A program made the position numbers and the translations under genes. This document shows positions 44,638 to 53,160 of a stretch of 64,000 nucleotides of DNA, piece after piece. The DNA is from Limihaloglobus sulfuriphilus (GTDB lineage Bacteria; Planctomycetota; Phycisphaerae; Sedimentisphaerales; Sedimentisphaeraceae): contig NZ_CP019646.1 in the NCBI RefSeq assembly GCF_001999965.1, positions 1,860,001-1,924,000 of the forward strand. The letters are read 5' to 3'. The first letter of the stretch is position 1, and each line of letters starts with the position of its first letter. The notes beneath the pieces were generated by a model, which was not told where the DNA came from, did not search any database, and saw only the letters and a list, made by a program, of their open reading frames with translations.

Positions 44638-45234
44638 ATGTACATGGAAAATAAGTTATCAATAGAAATGCTGGCTGTTACACCCGAGGCAGAAAAGGTA
44701 ATCGAACAGGCCGGCAGAACATGCTATCTCAGCTTTGAGCGTATCGGAGCCAACTCAGCGCCGGAATTTATACAGAAGCTCGCCGCAATGGGGCACGAAT
44801 CGCCGTTTGAGCACGCCCAGGCCACCTTCCGTATTCGAAACTGCTCACGGGCAATGACCCATCAGCTTGTCCGGCACAGGCTTATGGCGATCTCGCAGCA
44901 GTCGCAGAGGTATGTATCCGAAACAGAATTTGAGTACGTCATACCTGAAACGATGCCGGCGGAATTTGTTGATGATTACAAAGCCGATATGGCCGCGATC
45001 CAGCAAATGTACAACAAATGGCGCAGGCGGGGACTGAAAAAAGAAGACGCCCGTTTTGTCCTGCCAAACGCCTGCTGCTCGGAGATTGTCGTCTCGGCGA
45101 ACTTCCGCGAATGGAGGCACGTGATCAAGCTGCGGACATCTAAAAAAGCTCAATGGGAAATACGCAAGGTATGCACCGAGATACTGCGTCTGCTGAAAGA
45201 AGCCGCGCCGGCGTGTTTCAGTGATATTGAATAA
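44638..45234 (+). CDS. thyX: Flavin-dependent thymidylate synthase ThyX
   Basis: About 198 residues from the ATG at 44638 (44644 is an equally likely start; the longer frame from 44575 lacks similarity). The ThyX motif RHRx7S is present as RHRLMAISQQSQRY, preceded by HESPFEHAQATFRI and followed by FVLPNACCSEIVVSANFREWRHVIKLR, the FAD/dUMP-binding helices. ThyX makes dTMP from dUMP using methylenetetrahydrofolate and NADPH through FAD, replacing ThyA, as is common in planctomycetes. Confidence 0.95.
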   Translation: MYMENKLSIEMLAVTPEAEKVIEQAGRTCYLSFERIGANSAPEFIQKLAAMGHESPFEHAQATFRIRNCSRAMTHQLVRHRLMAISQQSQRYVSETEFEYVIPETMPAEFVDDYKADMAAIQQMYNKWRRRGLKKEDARFVLPNACCSEIVVSANFREWRHVIKLRTSKKAQWEIRKVCTEILRLLKEAAPACFSDIE

Positions 45235-45249
45235 AAGATAGAACGGTTC

Positions 45250-45513
45250 TCACCCCTGGGCGAAAAAATATTTATTTATCAGATAGATCTCCCCGTAAAC
45301 ACACAAGACACTCAACGCAATCCAGACGAACAACTTTGTCTCTGCCCACATATCCTCGAGGTATCGGCCGGTGAGCAGCGACCAGAAATCCGGCTTAAAG
45401 TTGTACTTTACAGCCTCCCAAAAGCTCTCCCAGGTCCTGAATATCAGCTTGCCGATTAAAAAATACAACGGTATATTCAGCACCGCGACAATAATAATTC
45501 CTGCAATCCCCAT
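45250..45513 (-). CDS. Small membrane protein, unknown
   Basis: 87 residues with two predicted transmembrane helices (residues 3-22 and 60-80) separated by an aromatic, charged loop (FRTWESFWEAVKYNFKPDFWSLLTG). Family not recognised. It lies 111 nt downstream of the YibE/F gene on the same strand. A 60-bp piece of its coding DNA occurs again, with 3 mismatches, at 49727-49786, which marks an old partial duplication. Confidence 0.6.
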   Translation of the reverse strand: MGIAGIIIVAVLNIPLYFLIGKLIFRTWESFWEAVKYNFKPDFWSLLTGRYLEDMWAETKLFVWIALSVLCVYGEIYLINKYFFAQG

Positions 45514-45624
45514 AGAAAAGCCCTGAACTTAAATATCTTAACCTATATAAAATAAAAACTCATAAAGTCCGATTAAAAGCGGTAAAGATATACTAACGGG
45601 AAAAGCAAAACTTTCAATAATTGG

Positions 45625-46749
45625 TTAAACTTTTTTCTTAAAATGATAAACAATCCCGGCAGTCAGGGCACTCAAAGGTGCTACAGCTACCATGCCGAAA
45701 CTGCCCACAAGTATGTTCAACACTTCTGCGGCTATGACATTTGTGTTGAAAAACTGGCACAAAGGCGTTCCCTGGCCCATATAGTACATGAGCATAGTGG
45801 TGTATCCTCCCGAATATGCCAGCAGCAAAGTTGTAGTCATTGTTCCTACCACTGACTGACCCACCCGAAGGCCTGCCTGAATATGCTCCCAGAAATGGAT
45901 ATCGGGGCGTTTTTGATGTATTTCATGCATAGAGGCAGCGATATCCATCGCCAGATCCATAACCGCTCCCGAACATGCGATAAATATTCCGCACGTAAAT
46001 ATAATTGTAAGATCAAGTTTGGGAAAACCGGAATACAAAAGAGTCTCTGCGTATGGACGGACTGCTCCGTGAATGTTGAATCCGCTTGAAAAAAGAAAAG
46101 CCAATACGCATGTGAAAATCAACCCTGAAAAAGAGCCGATAAATGTTACCAGTCCTTTCTTGGTGAGCCCTCCTACCAGAAAACTTACCGATGCGGTAAG
46201 TGCCGCGACAATCAATATCGCAACCGGCAGCGGATTCATACCCTTTAAGAACATCGGTATCATTAGTTTCCAAATAATCAAAGCAGCGAACACAAACGAT
46301 AGAAGTGCCTTTGCACCTGTCGGACCGGCAACTATTATCAAAAATATGCCGAACAATACCGCCAGTATAATTTCAAGTTCAAGCCTGTAATGGCCGCGTG
46401 TGTAGCCTGTAGTCTTGTCGCCATTGTATCGGTATTCGATCAAAGCCTTCTCGCCAGGCTTGTATATTTCATCTATATCAAGCTTGCCTGACATCTGGTT
46501 TATAACGCTTATTGTCTTACCCTTGTGAGGCCCTTCCAGAAGCTCTGCTTCGAGAAACTGTGTTCCAACCCGCACGATGCCAAGAACCTGAAAGTCCGAG
46601 TTGTCTGCTGAGACAATACGAGCCTTGACATTGAAAGCCTCTTTTGAAGCCGCATCCTCAAAACCGGTGGGAACAAACAGAAGCGATATACATACAACTG
46701 CAAAAATGAACGTGATTATTAAGTCGTTTTTTGTGAACTTCATTGTCAT
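45625..46749 (-). CDS. YibE/F family membrane protein
   Basis: 374 residues. One N-terminal helix, an extracytoplasmic beta domain of about 90 residues (FNVKARIVSADNSDFQVLG, QFLEAELLEGPHKGKTI), then about seven transmembrane helices with the family's conserved stretch GAVMDLAMDIAASMHEI and GQSVVGTMTTTLLLAYSGG. YibE/F proteins are putative transporters or exporters; a substrate is not established. It lies 123 nt downstream of alkaline phosphatase but behind that gene's terminator. Confidence 0.9.
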   Translation of the reverse strand: MTMKFTKNDLIITFIFAVVCISLLFVPTGFEDAASKEAFNVKARIVSADNSDFQVLGIVRVGTQFLEAELLEGPHKGKTISVINQMSGKLDIDEIYKPGEKALIEYRYNGDKTTGYTRGHYRLELEIILAVLFGIFLIIVAGPTGAKALLSFVFAALIIWKLMIPMFLKGMNPLPVAILIVAALTASVSFLVGGLTKKGLVTFIGSFSGLIFTCVLAFLFSSGFNIHGAVRPYAETLLYSGFPKLDLTIIFTCGIFIACSGAVMDLAMDIAASMHEIHQKRPDIHFWEHIQAGLRVGQSVVGTMTTTLLLAYSGGYTTMLMYYMGQGTPLCQFFNTNVIAAEVLNILVGSFGMVAVAPLSALTAGIVYHFKKKV

Positions 46750-46804
46750 TCATGCCGCAGAACCAAGCTGCCGCAATATGGGTGTTTTGGTTAACTCCGC
46801 TATT

Positions 46805-46842
46805 TAAAAACAGGGCAAGGACATTTTAGCTGCCCTTGCCCT
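46805..46842 (-). terminator. Intrinsic terminator of the alkaline phosphatase gene
   Basis: AGGGCAAGG (46812-46820) and CCTTGCCCT (46834-46842) form a 9-bp perfect stem; on the minus strand it is followed by a T-run (the A-tract at 46806-46810). It lies 31 nt after the phosphatase stop. Confidence 0.85.
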
Positions 46843-46872
46843 ATGTTCAATATAAATTAGCTTGGGTGAAAA

Positions 46873-48462
46873 TTAGTTGCCAAGATTGACTCTCATAGCC
46901 TGTGCCATCTTAAGTGCAACATCTGTGTTGTCATAGTTGCCTGCGAATCTCCACGCATCATAACCCAGAGCGTAAACCGGTACAGGTACAGCTGTGTGCG
47001 AGTATGATGTGAAAGCAATACCGGCACGGCGGTTCATGATATGTGTAAGGGTTACTGTAAACGGCTCATAGTAGCCATAAAGCAGAGAGTCATTTGTTCC
47101 GCCGGCTATTTCTTTGCCGCTCATTGAGTCGTCATAAGCCTGCTCAAGAGTAGAAACCTCGAAGAGTGAAAGATCATCGTAAACCAGACCGAAAGCGTTC
47201 TGGATGCGTGCTTTGATATCATCGTTCATATTTATTGCAGGATCCCATGTTTCATAGCTGCCGAAAGATGCTTTGTGTGCTGCGAACTCTGTCCAGTCGA
47301 AAACCTCGTAAGACATTGTCTGACCGTCGAGAATCTCGAAAGCTGTTTCATAGCCTGTACCTGCAAAACCAAGTGTCATTCCGCCGCACTCATGGTCGCC
47401 TGTTACGACGATCAGAGTTTCTGTGGGGTGTTGCTGATAAAAATCAACTGCAACGGCTACAGCATCATCAAGAGCAATATTGTCTTTTATAGCTGCGACT
47501 GCATCGTTAGCGTGACATGCCCAGTCAAGCTTGCCGGCCTCAACCATCATGAAGAAACCGTTAGAGTTGTCCATTAATCTGATACCTTCTGCTGTGTAAT
47601 CAGCGAGTGAAAGGTCAGCAGGGTCACGGTCCATCTCGTAAGGCAGAGCCCATGAGCCGTCGATGTAATCCTTACTGTAAGCGAAACACTTTGTGCCGGG
47701 AGCAACAGCAGCAAGCTCAGCTGCATTTGATGCAACTGTGTAGCCGTTAGTCTTTGCATATTCAACCGGATCGTTTGAAGCATCAGCATCAGGGCGTCCG
47801 GGAGCATAGTAACGCTTCCCGTCCCTGATCCTTTCACCCTTCATTCCGCCGCCTGCGAAGTAATCGAAGCCGCTGTCTGAGAGGTTGTTTGAGATGTCCC
47901 AGTAAAGACCGCGTTCGGGTTGGTGTGCGTAGAAGCATGCGGGTGTAGCATGGTCAATTGATACAGAAGAAACAACACCGACCTTCATGCCTTTTGCCTG
48001 GGCCTTTTCAGCGATTGTGTTGAACGGAAGGGCCTTGAACTTGTCCATAGCGATTGTGTTGATAGTAGTCTTCTCGCCACAAGAGAGAGCCGTTGCAGAA
48101 GCGGCAGAGCCGGTGATGAAACGGTTGTTAGCGTATGTAGTCTGAAGACCGAGAACAGGGAACTGACTCATTACCAGCTTGGCAGCGCCGGCAGTGTCCA
48201 TACTTGCAAGCAAGTTGGCATCCGGCTCACCGGTGCTGTAACCGGTAAGTCCGCCTGGATTCCCTGTGGGGTTATCGGGCATTGCTGACTGAGCCAGATA
48301 CGCTTCAGTAGCGTGAATCTGCGGCAGAGCCATGCCGTCACCGATAAAATAGAATACATACTTGGGGCCCTGTGTCGGTCTTGTACGACGTGCCTCTACA
48401 TTGGTACTTGTAAAGACGACCATCAGGATGATCATAATAGATAGCAGGGTTTTCTTTTTCAT
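46873..48462 (-). CDS. Alkaline phosphatase (PhoA superfamily), secreted
   Basis: 529 residues with a signal peptide (MKKKTLLSIMIILMVVFTSTNVEA). Metal-binding blocks: YFIGDGMALPQ, EAGKLDWACHANDA, VTGDHECGGMTLGF and SYSHTAVPVPVYALG. The nucleophile is Ser119 in ITGSAASATALSCGEKT. At the position of Asp101 in the E. coli enzyme (TDSAASATA) there is Gly118; this Asp normally helps orient the catalytic Arg, so kinetics may differ. It releases phosphate from monoesters outside the cytoplasm. The gene is monocistronic, bounded by a terminator; no Pho box was recognised upstream. Confidence 0.93.
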   Translation of the reverse strand: MKKKTLLSIMIILMVVFTSTNVEARRTRPTQGPKYVFYFIGDGMALPQIHATEAYLAQSAMPDNPTGNPGGLTGYSTGEPDANLLASMDTAGAAKLVMSQFPVLGLQTTYANNRFITGSAASATALSCGEKTTINTIAMDKFKALPFNTIAEKAQAKGMKVGVVSSVSIDHATPACFYAHQPERGLYWDISNNLSDSGFDYFAGGGMKGERIRDGKRYYAPGRPDADASNDPVEYAKTNGYTVASNAAELAAVAPGTKCFAYSKDYIDGSWALPYEMDRDPADLSLADYTAEGIRLMDNSNGFFMMVEAGKLDWACHANDAVAAIKDNIALDDAVAVAVDFYQQHPTETLIVVTGDHECGGMTLGFAGTGYETAFEILDGQTMSYEVFDWTEFAAHKASFGSYETWDPAINMNDDIKARIQNAFGLVYDDLSLFEVSTLEQAYDDSMSGKEIAGGTNDSLLYGYYEPFTVTLTHIMNRRAGIAFTSYSHTAVPVPVYALGYDAWRFAGNYDNTDVALKMAQAMRVNLGN

Positions 48463-48565
48463 TTTCAGTTTTCCTTTCTGAAAAAATCACAAAATAAATT
48501 AAAGATACTTTACGAGTTTAAATGCGGCATTTCCGAACCGCTTTTTTTCATTTGTTTTATTAAAA

Positions 48566-49252
48566 TCAATTAAGTTTTTTCTTTCTTAAAAGAGCCAGGC
48601 CTGCACCGAAAATAATGAATGTTGCAGGTTCCGGAACATTCACCATATCTACAGTTACCGCGTCAACATACATCGGGTATGCGTCCCACTCGGAGCTGTT
48701 GAAGTTCAGAGTCAGCCATACACACTCAGCAGCAGGCTCTAATACAAAGCTGAAAGCGTCTGTTACCCAACCGTCAGCATTTGTCTCGCTTTTCTCGAGA
48801 ATCGGACCGTAAATTCTATCATTGAGCGGGTTATCGAATGTATTGTTGGTCTCAACGTTGAATGAAGGTGCAACATCTTCAAATGGCTCATAAGTCACCT
48901 GAACCCACATTTCAGTGTAATTGTCGGTCTGGGAAAAGTTAGGAACCCAGAAATCGAGGTCAGCATCGTTCCAGACCTCTATAACATCAAAGCTGTTGTT
49001 ATAGGTTGCGAGATAGTTAGCGCTTGCACCTGTAACTACATCAGGTCCGTCAACGTAAGCTAACGCTTCATTCGGGATAACATCAAAGAAATCCGGAGAT
49101 ATTGCTCCGTTTCCAAATCCAAAGCCGCCGCCCCATGTGTCCCAGCCGGCACCGACAGTGTAATCATCGCCAAGCCATACCGGATCAGTTGCCGCGTTTG
49201 AAATCAGTGACATTCCAAATACCAAAATTAATAATACAAAATACTTCTTCAT
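48566..49252 (-). CDS. PEP-CTERM sorting-domain protein
   Basis: 228 residues: signal peptide (MKKYFVLLILVFGMSLISNAATD), a beta-rich acidic/aromatic body of about 180 residues, and the C-terminal sorting signal VPEPATFIIFGAGLALLRKKKLN (VPEP motif, hydrophobic helix, basic tail). It would be exported, processed by an exosortase (not in the window) and placed on the cell surface or in the extracellular matrix. No enzyme motif is seen. Confidence 0.88.
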   Translation of the reverse strand: MKKYFVLLILVFGMSLISNAATDPVWLGDDYTVGAGWDTWGGGFGFGNGAISPDFFDVIPNEALAYVDGPDVVTGASANYLATYNNSFDVIEVWNDADLDFWVPNFSQTDNYTEMWVQVTYEPFEDVAPSFNVETNNTFDNPLNDRIYGPILEKSETNADGWVTDAFSFVLEPAAECVWLTLNFNSSEWDAYPMYVDAVTVDMVNVPEPATFIIFGAGLALLRKKKLN

Positions 49253-49824
49253 TGTTCTTTACCTTTCAGCTAATAAAATTCTTCAACTTTTTCAGACCAG
49301 AATCGAAAATCGAAAGAAAATTTCAAAACTTCACCAGGCAGGCGCACTTTATGCGCAAATCAGAATCACTGCCGGATAAAATCAAGTACTTAGCTTCTTC
49401 TTCAAACTTTCAGACTATGTTCTGGCTTCTCTACAATATTTCTTCTAACGTTAGAAATGTAAAACTCGAACGCCGAGCTTACGGCTGTAATCTTATCATC
49501 CAATTATTTGCATTTAATTATTGAATAATTAAAATAAGATTAAAAGTAAAACGTGGGTAAAGCGGAGACTTGCTAATTAAGTTTTATTCTCTCTAACTAT
49601 AATATTTCACAATCTAAACTTAATATTTGAATAACTTTAGTCGTTTTGGAAAATAAAAGGTATAAAAAAAGACAAATTTTTCCGGTTTTTTCCACCTAAA
49701 ATTAGTTTATTGTCCTTAACTACAACACAGCCTCCCAGAATCTCTCCCAAGTCCTGAATATCAGCTTGCCGATTAAAAAATACAACTCTACCGAAGTATC
49801 CGCATAAGCCCTGCACCGCAGCGA
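49253..49824. other. Intergenic region with a palindrome and a gene fragment
   Basis: 572 bp, AT-rich. It contains the 14-bp perfect palindrome TTCTAACGTTAGAA at 49443-49456, a possible operator about 190 bp upstream of the PEP-CTERM gene, and the decayed gene fragment at 49727-49786. No intact gene is seen. Confidence 0.45.
49727..49786 (-). pseudogene. Fragment of the small membrane protein gene at 45250-45513
   Basis: Ungapped match over 60 bp with 3 mismatches to 45410-45469, in the same orientation. On the minus strand it encodes a piece close to LYFLIGKLIFRTWE. Sequence on either side is unrelated, so this is a truncated copy about 4.3 kb away from the intact gene. Confidence 0.75.
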
Positions 49825-50439
49825 TTAACTCTCATAAAGGTGATTGTCTTTTATATATTCCAGCACACCAGGGGCGAGCATACCCGAAACATCCTGCCCC
49901 GCGGCAAGGCGTTTGCGCACCTGCGTACTGCTGATATCGATAAGCGGCGTCTGGACGGGGACAACCTTATTCATCGCGGCAAGCTCTTTACCCAGCAGAC
50001 CGGGCAAAGCCTGCTTATCAAAGATCTTACAGCCGCCGCGGTACATCGCTGCTATTGTGCAGTTATTTAGCATCTCTTCTATCCGATACCATTTTTTTAA
50101 AGAACCAAGCGTATCGGCTCCAACAAGCCAGAAAAGCTCCGCGTCATCACCCAAAAGTCTCTTGAAATGCATCACAGTATCAAATGAATAGCTCGGCTCG
50201 GACCGTTCAAACTCGGTATAGCTCACACAAAAGAGTTTCTCGCCCCGGACAGCCCTTTCAAGCATCTTCCCGCGGTCAGAGTCTGAAGCCGCGGGCGGGT
50301 TATCCTTAAACGGAGACCGCCTTGCCGGTATTAGATACACACAATCCGCCCCAAGCTCAAGGGCCGCCGCCCGGGAAGCCTCGATATGCCCCTTATGAAC
50401 AGGGTCAAAAGTTCCGCCGTACAAAATCACACGCTTCAT
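49825..50439 (-). CDS. nadD: Nicotinate-nucleotide adenylyltransferase
   Basis: 204 residues. The nucleotidyltransferase motif GGTFDPVHKGH is at the N-terminus, VPVQTPLIDISSTQVRKR is the second signature (SSTxVR), and LFWLVGADTLGSLKKWY is characteristic of NadD. It adenylates nicotinate mononucleotide to deamido-NAD. Its ATG overlaps the pyrG stop (ATGA), so translation is coupled. Confidence 0.95.
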   Translation of the reverse strand: MKRVILYGGTFDPVHKGHIEASRAAALELGADCVYLIPARRSPFKDNPPAASDSDRGKMLERAVRGEKLFCVSYTEFERSEPSYSFDTVMHFKRLLGDDAELFWLVGADTLGSLKKWYRIEEMLNNCTIAAMYRGGCKIFDKQALPGLLGKELAAMNKVVPVQTPLIDISSTQVRKRLAAGQDVSGMLAPGVLEYIKDNHLYES

Positions 50440-52214
50440 AGACCCTCGGAGAAAACATCATTTACCGCGTCGAGTACTTCAGGGTAACCCTTATCGGGAT
50501 ACTTCCGCAGACGCGCTGCGGCAATAAGTCCCAGAAACATCCTGCTCGGCCGCAGCGGACGCGACGTTAGGCACGGATGCGATTGCGTACCGACGAAATA
50601 CGGATGACCGGGCAGCTCGAGAATCTGCATTATCGGGTGTCCCGGAGCCTTGCCCGAGAACACCAGACCGTGATCCTCTAAAGACTTGATATAGTCCGGC
50701 TCAACCTCGTAGCGATGGCGAAAACGCAGACGAACACTTTCTTTTTCGCCAAGCAGTTTCCAGGCAAAAGTGCCGGTTTTAACCTCAACATCCCTGCCGC
50801 CAAGACGCATGTTGCCGCCGAGTTTTTCTATCTTTTTCTGCTCGGGCAAAACCCCGATAACGCTTGCTGAATCTTTGGTTTTAATCTCGGAGCTGTTTGC
50901 GTCTTTTATGCCGCAAACGTTACGGGCAAACTCGATTACAGCCATCTGGAAACCAAGGCACAGACCCAGGTACGGCACGTTGTTTTCACGGGCATACTTG
51001 ATACAGGCTACCTTGCCCTCTGTGCCGCGTGTTCCGAAACCGCCGGGAACGATAATCCCGTCAACATCTTTTAAAAACGCCGCCGCCTTTTCATCTGATG
51101 TGATATCTGTCACCTCGATCCATTTAATCCTGACCTTGACAGACAAAGCCGTCTCACAATGCTCGATGGCCTTGATTATAGACGCATAGCTGTCACGCAC
51201 AGTCGTGTATTTGCCCGTAATACCGATAGTAATCTCAGAATCATACTCGCCAATTTTAGATGTAAACTTATTCCACTGTTTTGTATTTTTCGCCTCGAGC
51301 TCTTCGTCTATCCTCTCATCAAGACGCAGCACCTTTGTTACAATCTTATCAATACTGCTCTCTCTTAGCATCTCCGGGATTGTGTAGATGCTCTTCGAAT
51401 CGTGCATACTGAAAACGTGCTCAAGCGGCACATTGCTGAAAACGCTCATCTTCTGGCGAACCGTCTCTGTAACCTCGCAGTCAGCCCTGCAGGCAATAAT
51501 GTCCGGCTGAATACCCTTTTCCATCAGGTTGCGTATTCCAAGCTGGGCGGCTTTGGATTTCTGCTCACCGAGAATCTTCGGTGCCAGGATGTACGTAAGA
51601 GCGACGAAACACGAGCTGCCCTCGCCCTCTTCATACGCCAGCTCTCGCATCGCCTCGATATAGAAGGCGTTTTCCAAATCACCCACCGTGCCGCCAATCT
51701 CAACGAACACAACATCAGCATCGCTTTCCATCGCCAGCCGACGAAGACGCAGCTTCACCTCACCGGTGATATGCGGGATCATCTGAACATCACGCCCAAG
51801 GTATTCGCCGTGACGCTCTTTGTTGAGAACATCACGGTAAATCTGGCCGCTCGTACAGAAATTATGCCGGTTAAGGTCCTGGTCGAGAATCCTCTCATAA
51901 GTACCCAGATCCATATCACATTCGATACCGTCATCCAGAACAAACACCTCGCCGTGCCTGAACGGATTGAGCGTGCCCGAGTCGATATTGAGATATCCCT
52001 CCAGTTTTATAGGAGACACCTTGAAGCCCTTGTCCTTGAGTACCTTGGCCAGGGAAGATGAGAATATTCCCTTGCCCAGACCGCTCATGACTGTTCCAAG
52101 CACAATGACGTACTTGGTCTTGCCCTTGATGTAGCCCTCCGGTATGGGCGAAAAATATTCGGTGTCCGTGGAAACGTTGCTTACACTTGCTAATAGGTCT
52201 TTATTATCTGTCAT
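50436..52214 (-). CDS. pyrG: CTP synthase, divergent form with altered glutaminase triad
   Basis: 592 residues. The synthetase domain has an atypical P-loop (GTVMSGLGKG rather than GGVVSxLGKG) and KLEGYLNIDSGTLNPFRHGEVF where most enzymes have KLDPYxNVDPGTMxPxxHGEVF; the metal ligands Asp (IDSGT) and Glu (VEIGGTVGD) are kept. The glutamine amidotransferase domain has its Cys nucleophile (LGLCLGFQMA, near 418) and His (QSHPCLTS, near 542), but the Glu of the canonical HPEF triad is Cys here. The N-terminus has about 30 extra residues. It converts UTP to CTP with glutamine or ammonia. It lies between kdsB (38 nt upstream) and nadD (4-nt overlap); CTP supply links naturally to the CMP-Kdo synthetase upstream. 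Confidence 0.92.
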   Translation of the reverse strand: MTDNKDLLASVSNVSTDTEYFSPIPEGYIKGKTKYVIVLGTVMSGLGKGIFSSSLAKVLKDKGFKVSPIKLEGYLNIDSGTLNPFRHGEVFVLDDGIECDMDLGTYERILDQDLNRHNFCTSGQIYRDVLNKERHGEYLGRDVQMIPHITGEVKLRLRRLAMESDADVVFVEIGGTVGDLENAFYIEAMRELAYEEGEGSSCFVALTYILAPKILGEQKSKAAQLGIRNLMEKGIQPDIIACRADCEVTETVRQKMSVFSNVPLEHVFSMHDSKSIYTIPEMLRESSIDKIVTKVLRLDERIDEELEAKNTKQWNKFTSKIGEYDSEITIGITGKYTTVRDSYASIIKAIEHCETALSVKVRIKWIEVTDITSDEKAAAFLKDVDGIIVPGGFGTRGTEGKVACIKYARENNVPYLGLCLGFQMAVIEFARNVCGIKDANSSEIKTKDSASVIGVLPEQKKIEKLGGNMRLGGRDVEVKTGTFAWKLLGEKESVRLRFRHRYEVEPDYIKSLEDHGLVFSGKAPGHPIMQILELPGHPYFVGTQSHPCLTSRPLRPSRMFLGLIAAARLRKYPDKGYPEVLDAVNDVFSEGL

Positions 52215-52252
52215 CTTTTTTGCATCAGTTGATGTTTATCTTTCGGTTTATT

Positions 52253-53038
52253 TTAAGAAAGACTTGAATTGTATCTTTCAACGAATCTTTCATACTGCTC
52301 TTCTGTGTCGATGCCCTCACAGGCATTTTCTACCATCGCGGTCATTATCTTATACCCGTTTTCAAGCACCCTGAGCTGTTCGAGTGACTCGCAAACCTCC
52401 AGCGGGCTCTGAGGCAGCTTTGTTATCTCCAGCAGAAAATCCCTTCGATAGGCGTATATGCCTAAGTGCCGCTTTGCAAGCTGCATATCTCCGCTGCCCG
52501 CCTGGCGATTATACGGTATCGGGCTTCGGGAAAAATACAACGCCCGCCCGTCAATACCGGTAACGCACTTAACAACATTGGGGTTGTTCAGCATCTCCTG
52601 GTCTTCTATGCCCGTAACAAGCGTTGCCATCTGTGCATCCGGATTATCAACAAGCAGCGACGCGAGAAGGTCAATATCCTCCGGCGATATTTCCGGCTCG
52701 TCGGCCTGTACGTTTATGATTATATCCGCATCAATATCCGCCACGGCCTCGGCGATGCGGTCGGTGCCGCTCTTGTGCTTATGGGATGTCATCGCGCATG
52801 CCGCCTCGAAAGTCTCACACGCGGCAAAGACCTTCTGCGAATCTGTCGCCACCAGCACAGAGCTGACACTGCCGGCCTTTAGCACCTGTTCGGCAGTATG
52901 CTGAACGAGAAACTTGCCTGTTTTGTTGGCGAGCACCTTGCCGGGAAAACGGGTTGAATCATATCTTGCGGGTATTACAGCAATTATGTTCAAATCAAAC
53001 CTCATAAAAAATTGAAGGAATTTGAGTGCGAAAATCAT
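52253..53038 (-). CDS. kdsB: 3-deoxy-manno-octulosonate cytidylyltransferase (CMP-Kdo synthetase)
   Basis: 261 residues from 53038 (GGAG close upstream); an ATG eleven codons in, just before RFDLNIIAVIPARYDSTRFPGK, may be the true start. Motifs: VIPARYDSTRFPGK, ATDSQKV, SGTDRIAEAV, NVQADEPEI and HLGIYAYRRDFL. It activates Kdo with CTP for lipopolysaccharide inner core, which indicates a Gram-negative-type outer membrane. First gene of kdsB-pyrG-nadD. Confidence 0.95.
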   Translation of the reverse strand: MIFALKFLQFFMRFDLNIIAVIPARYDSTRFPGKVLANKTGKFLVQHTAEQVLKAGSVSSVLVATDSQKVFAACETFEAACAMTSHKHKSGTDRIAEAVADIDADIIINVQADEPEISPEDIDLLASLLVDNPDAQMATLVTGIEDQEMLNNPNVVKCVTGIDGRALYFSRSPIPYNRQAGSGDMQLAKRHLGIYAYRRDFLLEITKLPQSPLEVCESLEQLRVLENGYKIMTAMVENACEGIDTEEQYERFVERYNSSLS

Positions 53039-53160
53039 GATCTCCGCACATAACTTACTGTATGAATAGTTTACGCCTAAACACTGCCTGTGTCAACCGG
53101 CCATAAAGAATTTAGCCCATTTTCTTAGCCGCCCGGGATATTTTATCAAACCGGCCTATT

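Noticed and set aside
51402-52061. 219-codon plus-strand open frame
   Set aside because: It lies entirely antisense to pyrG, whose protein is clearly recognised; no ribosome binding site or family match.
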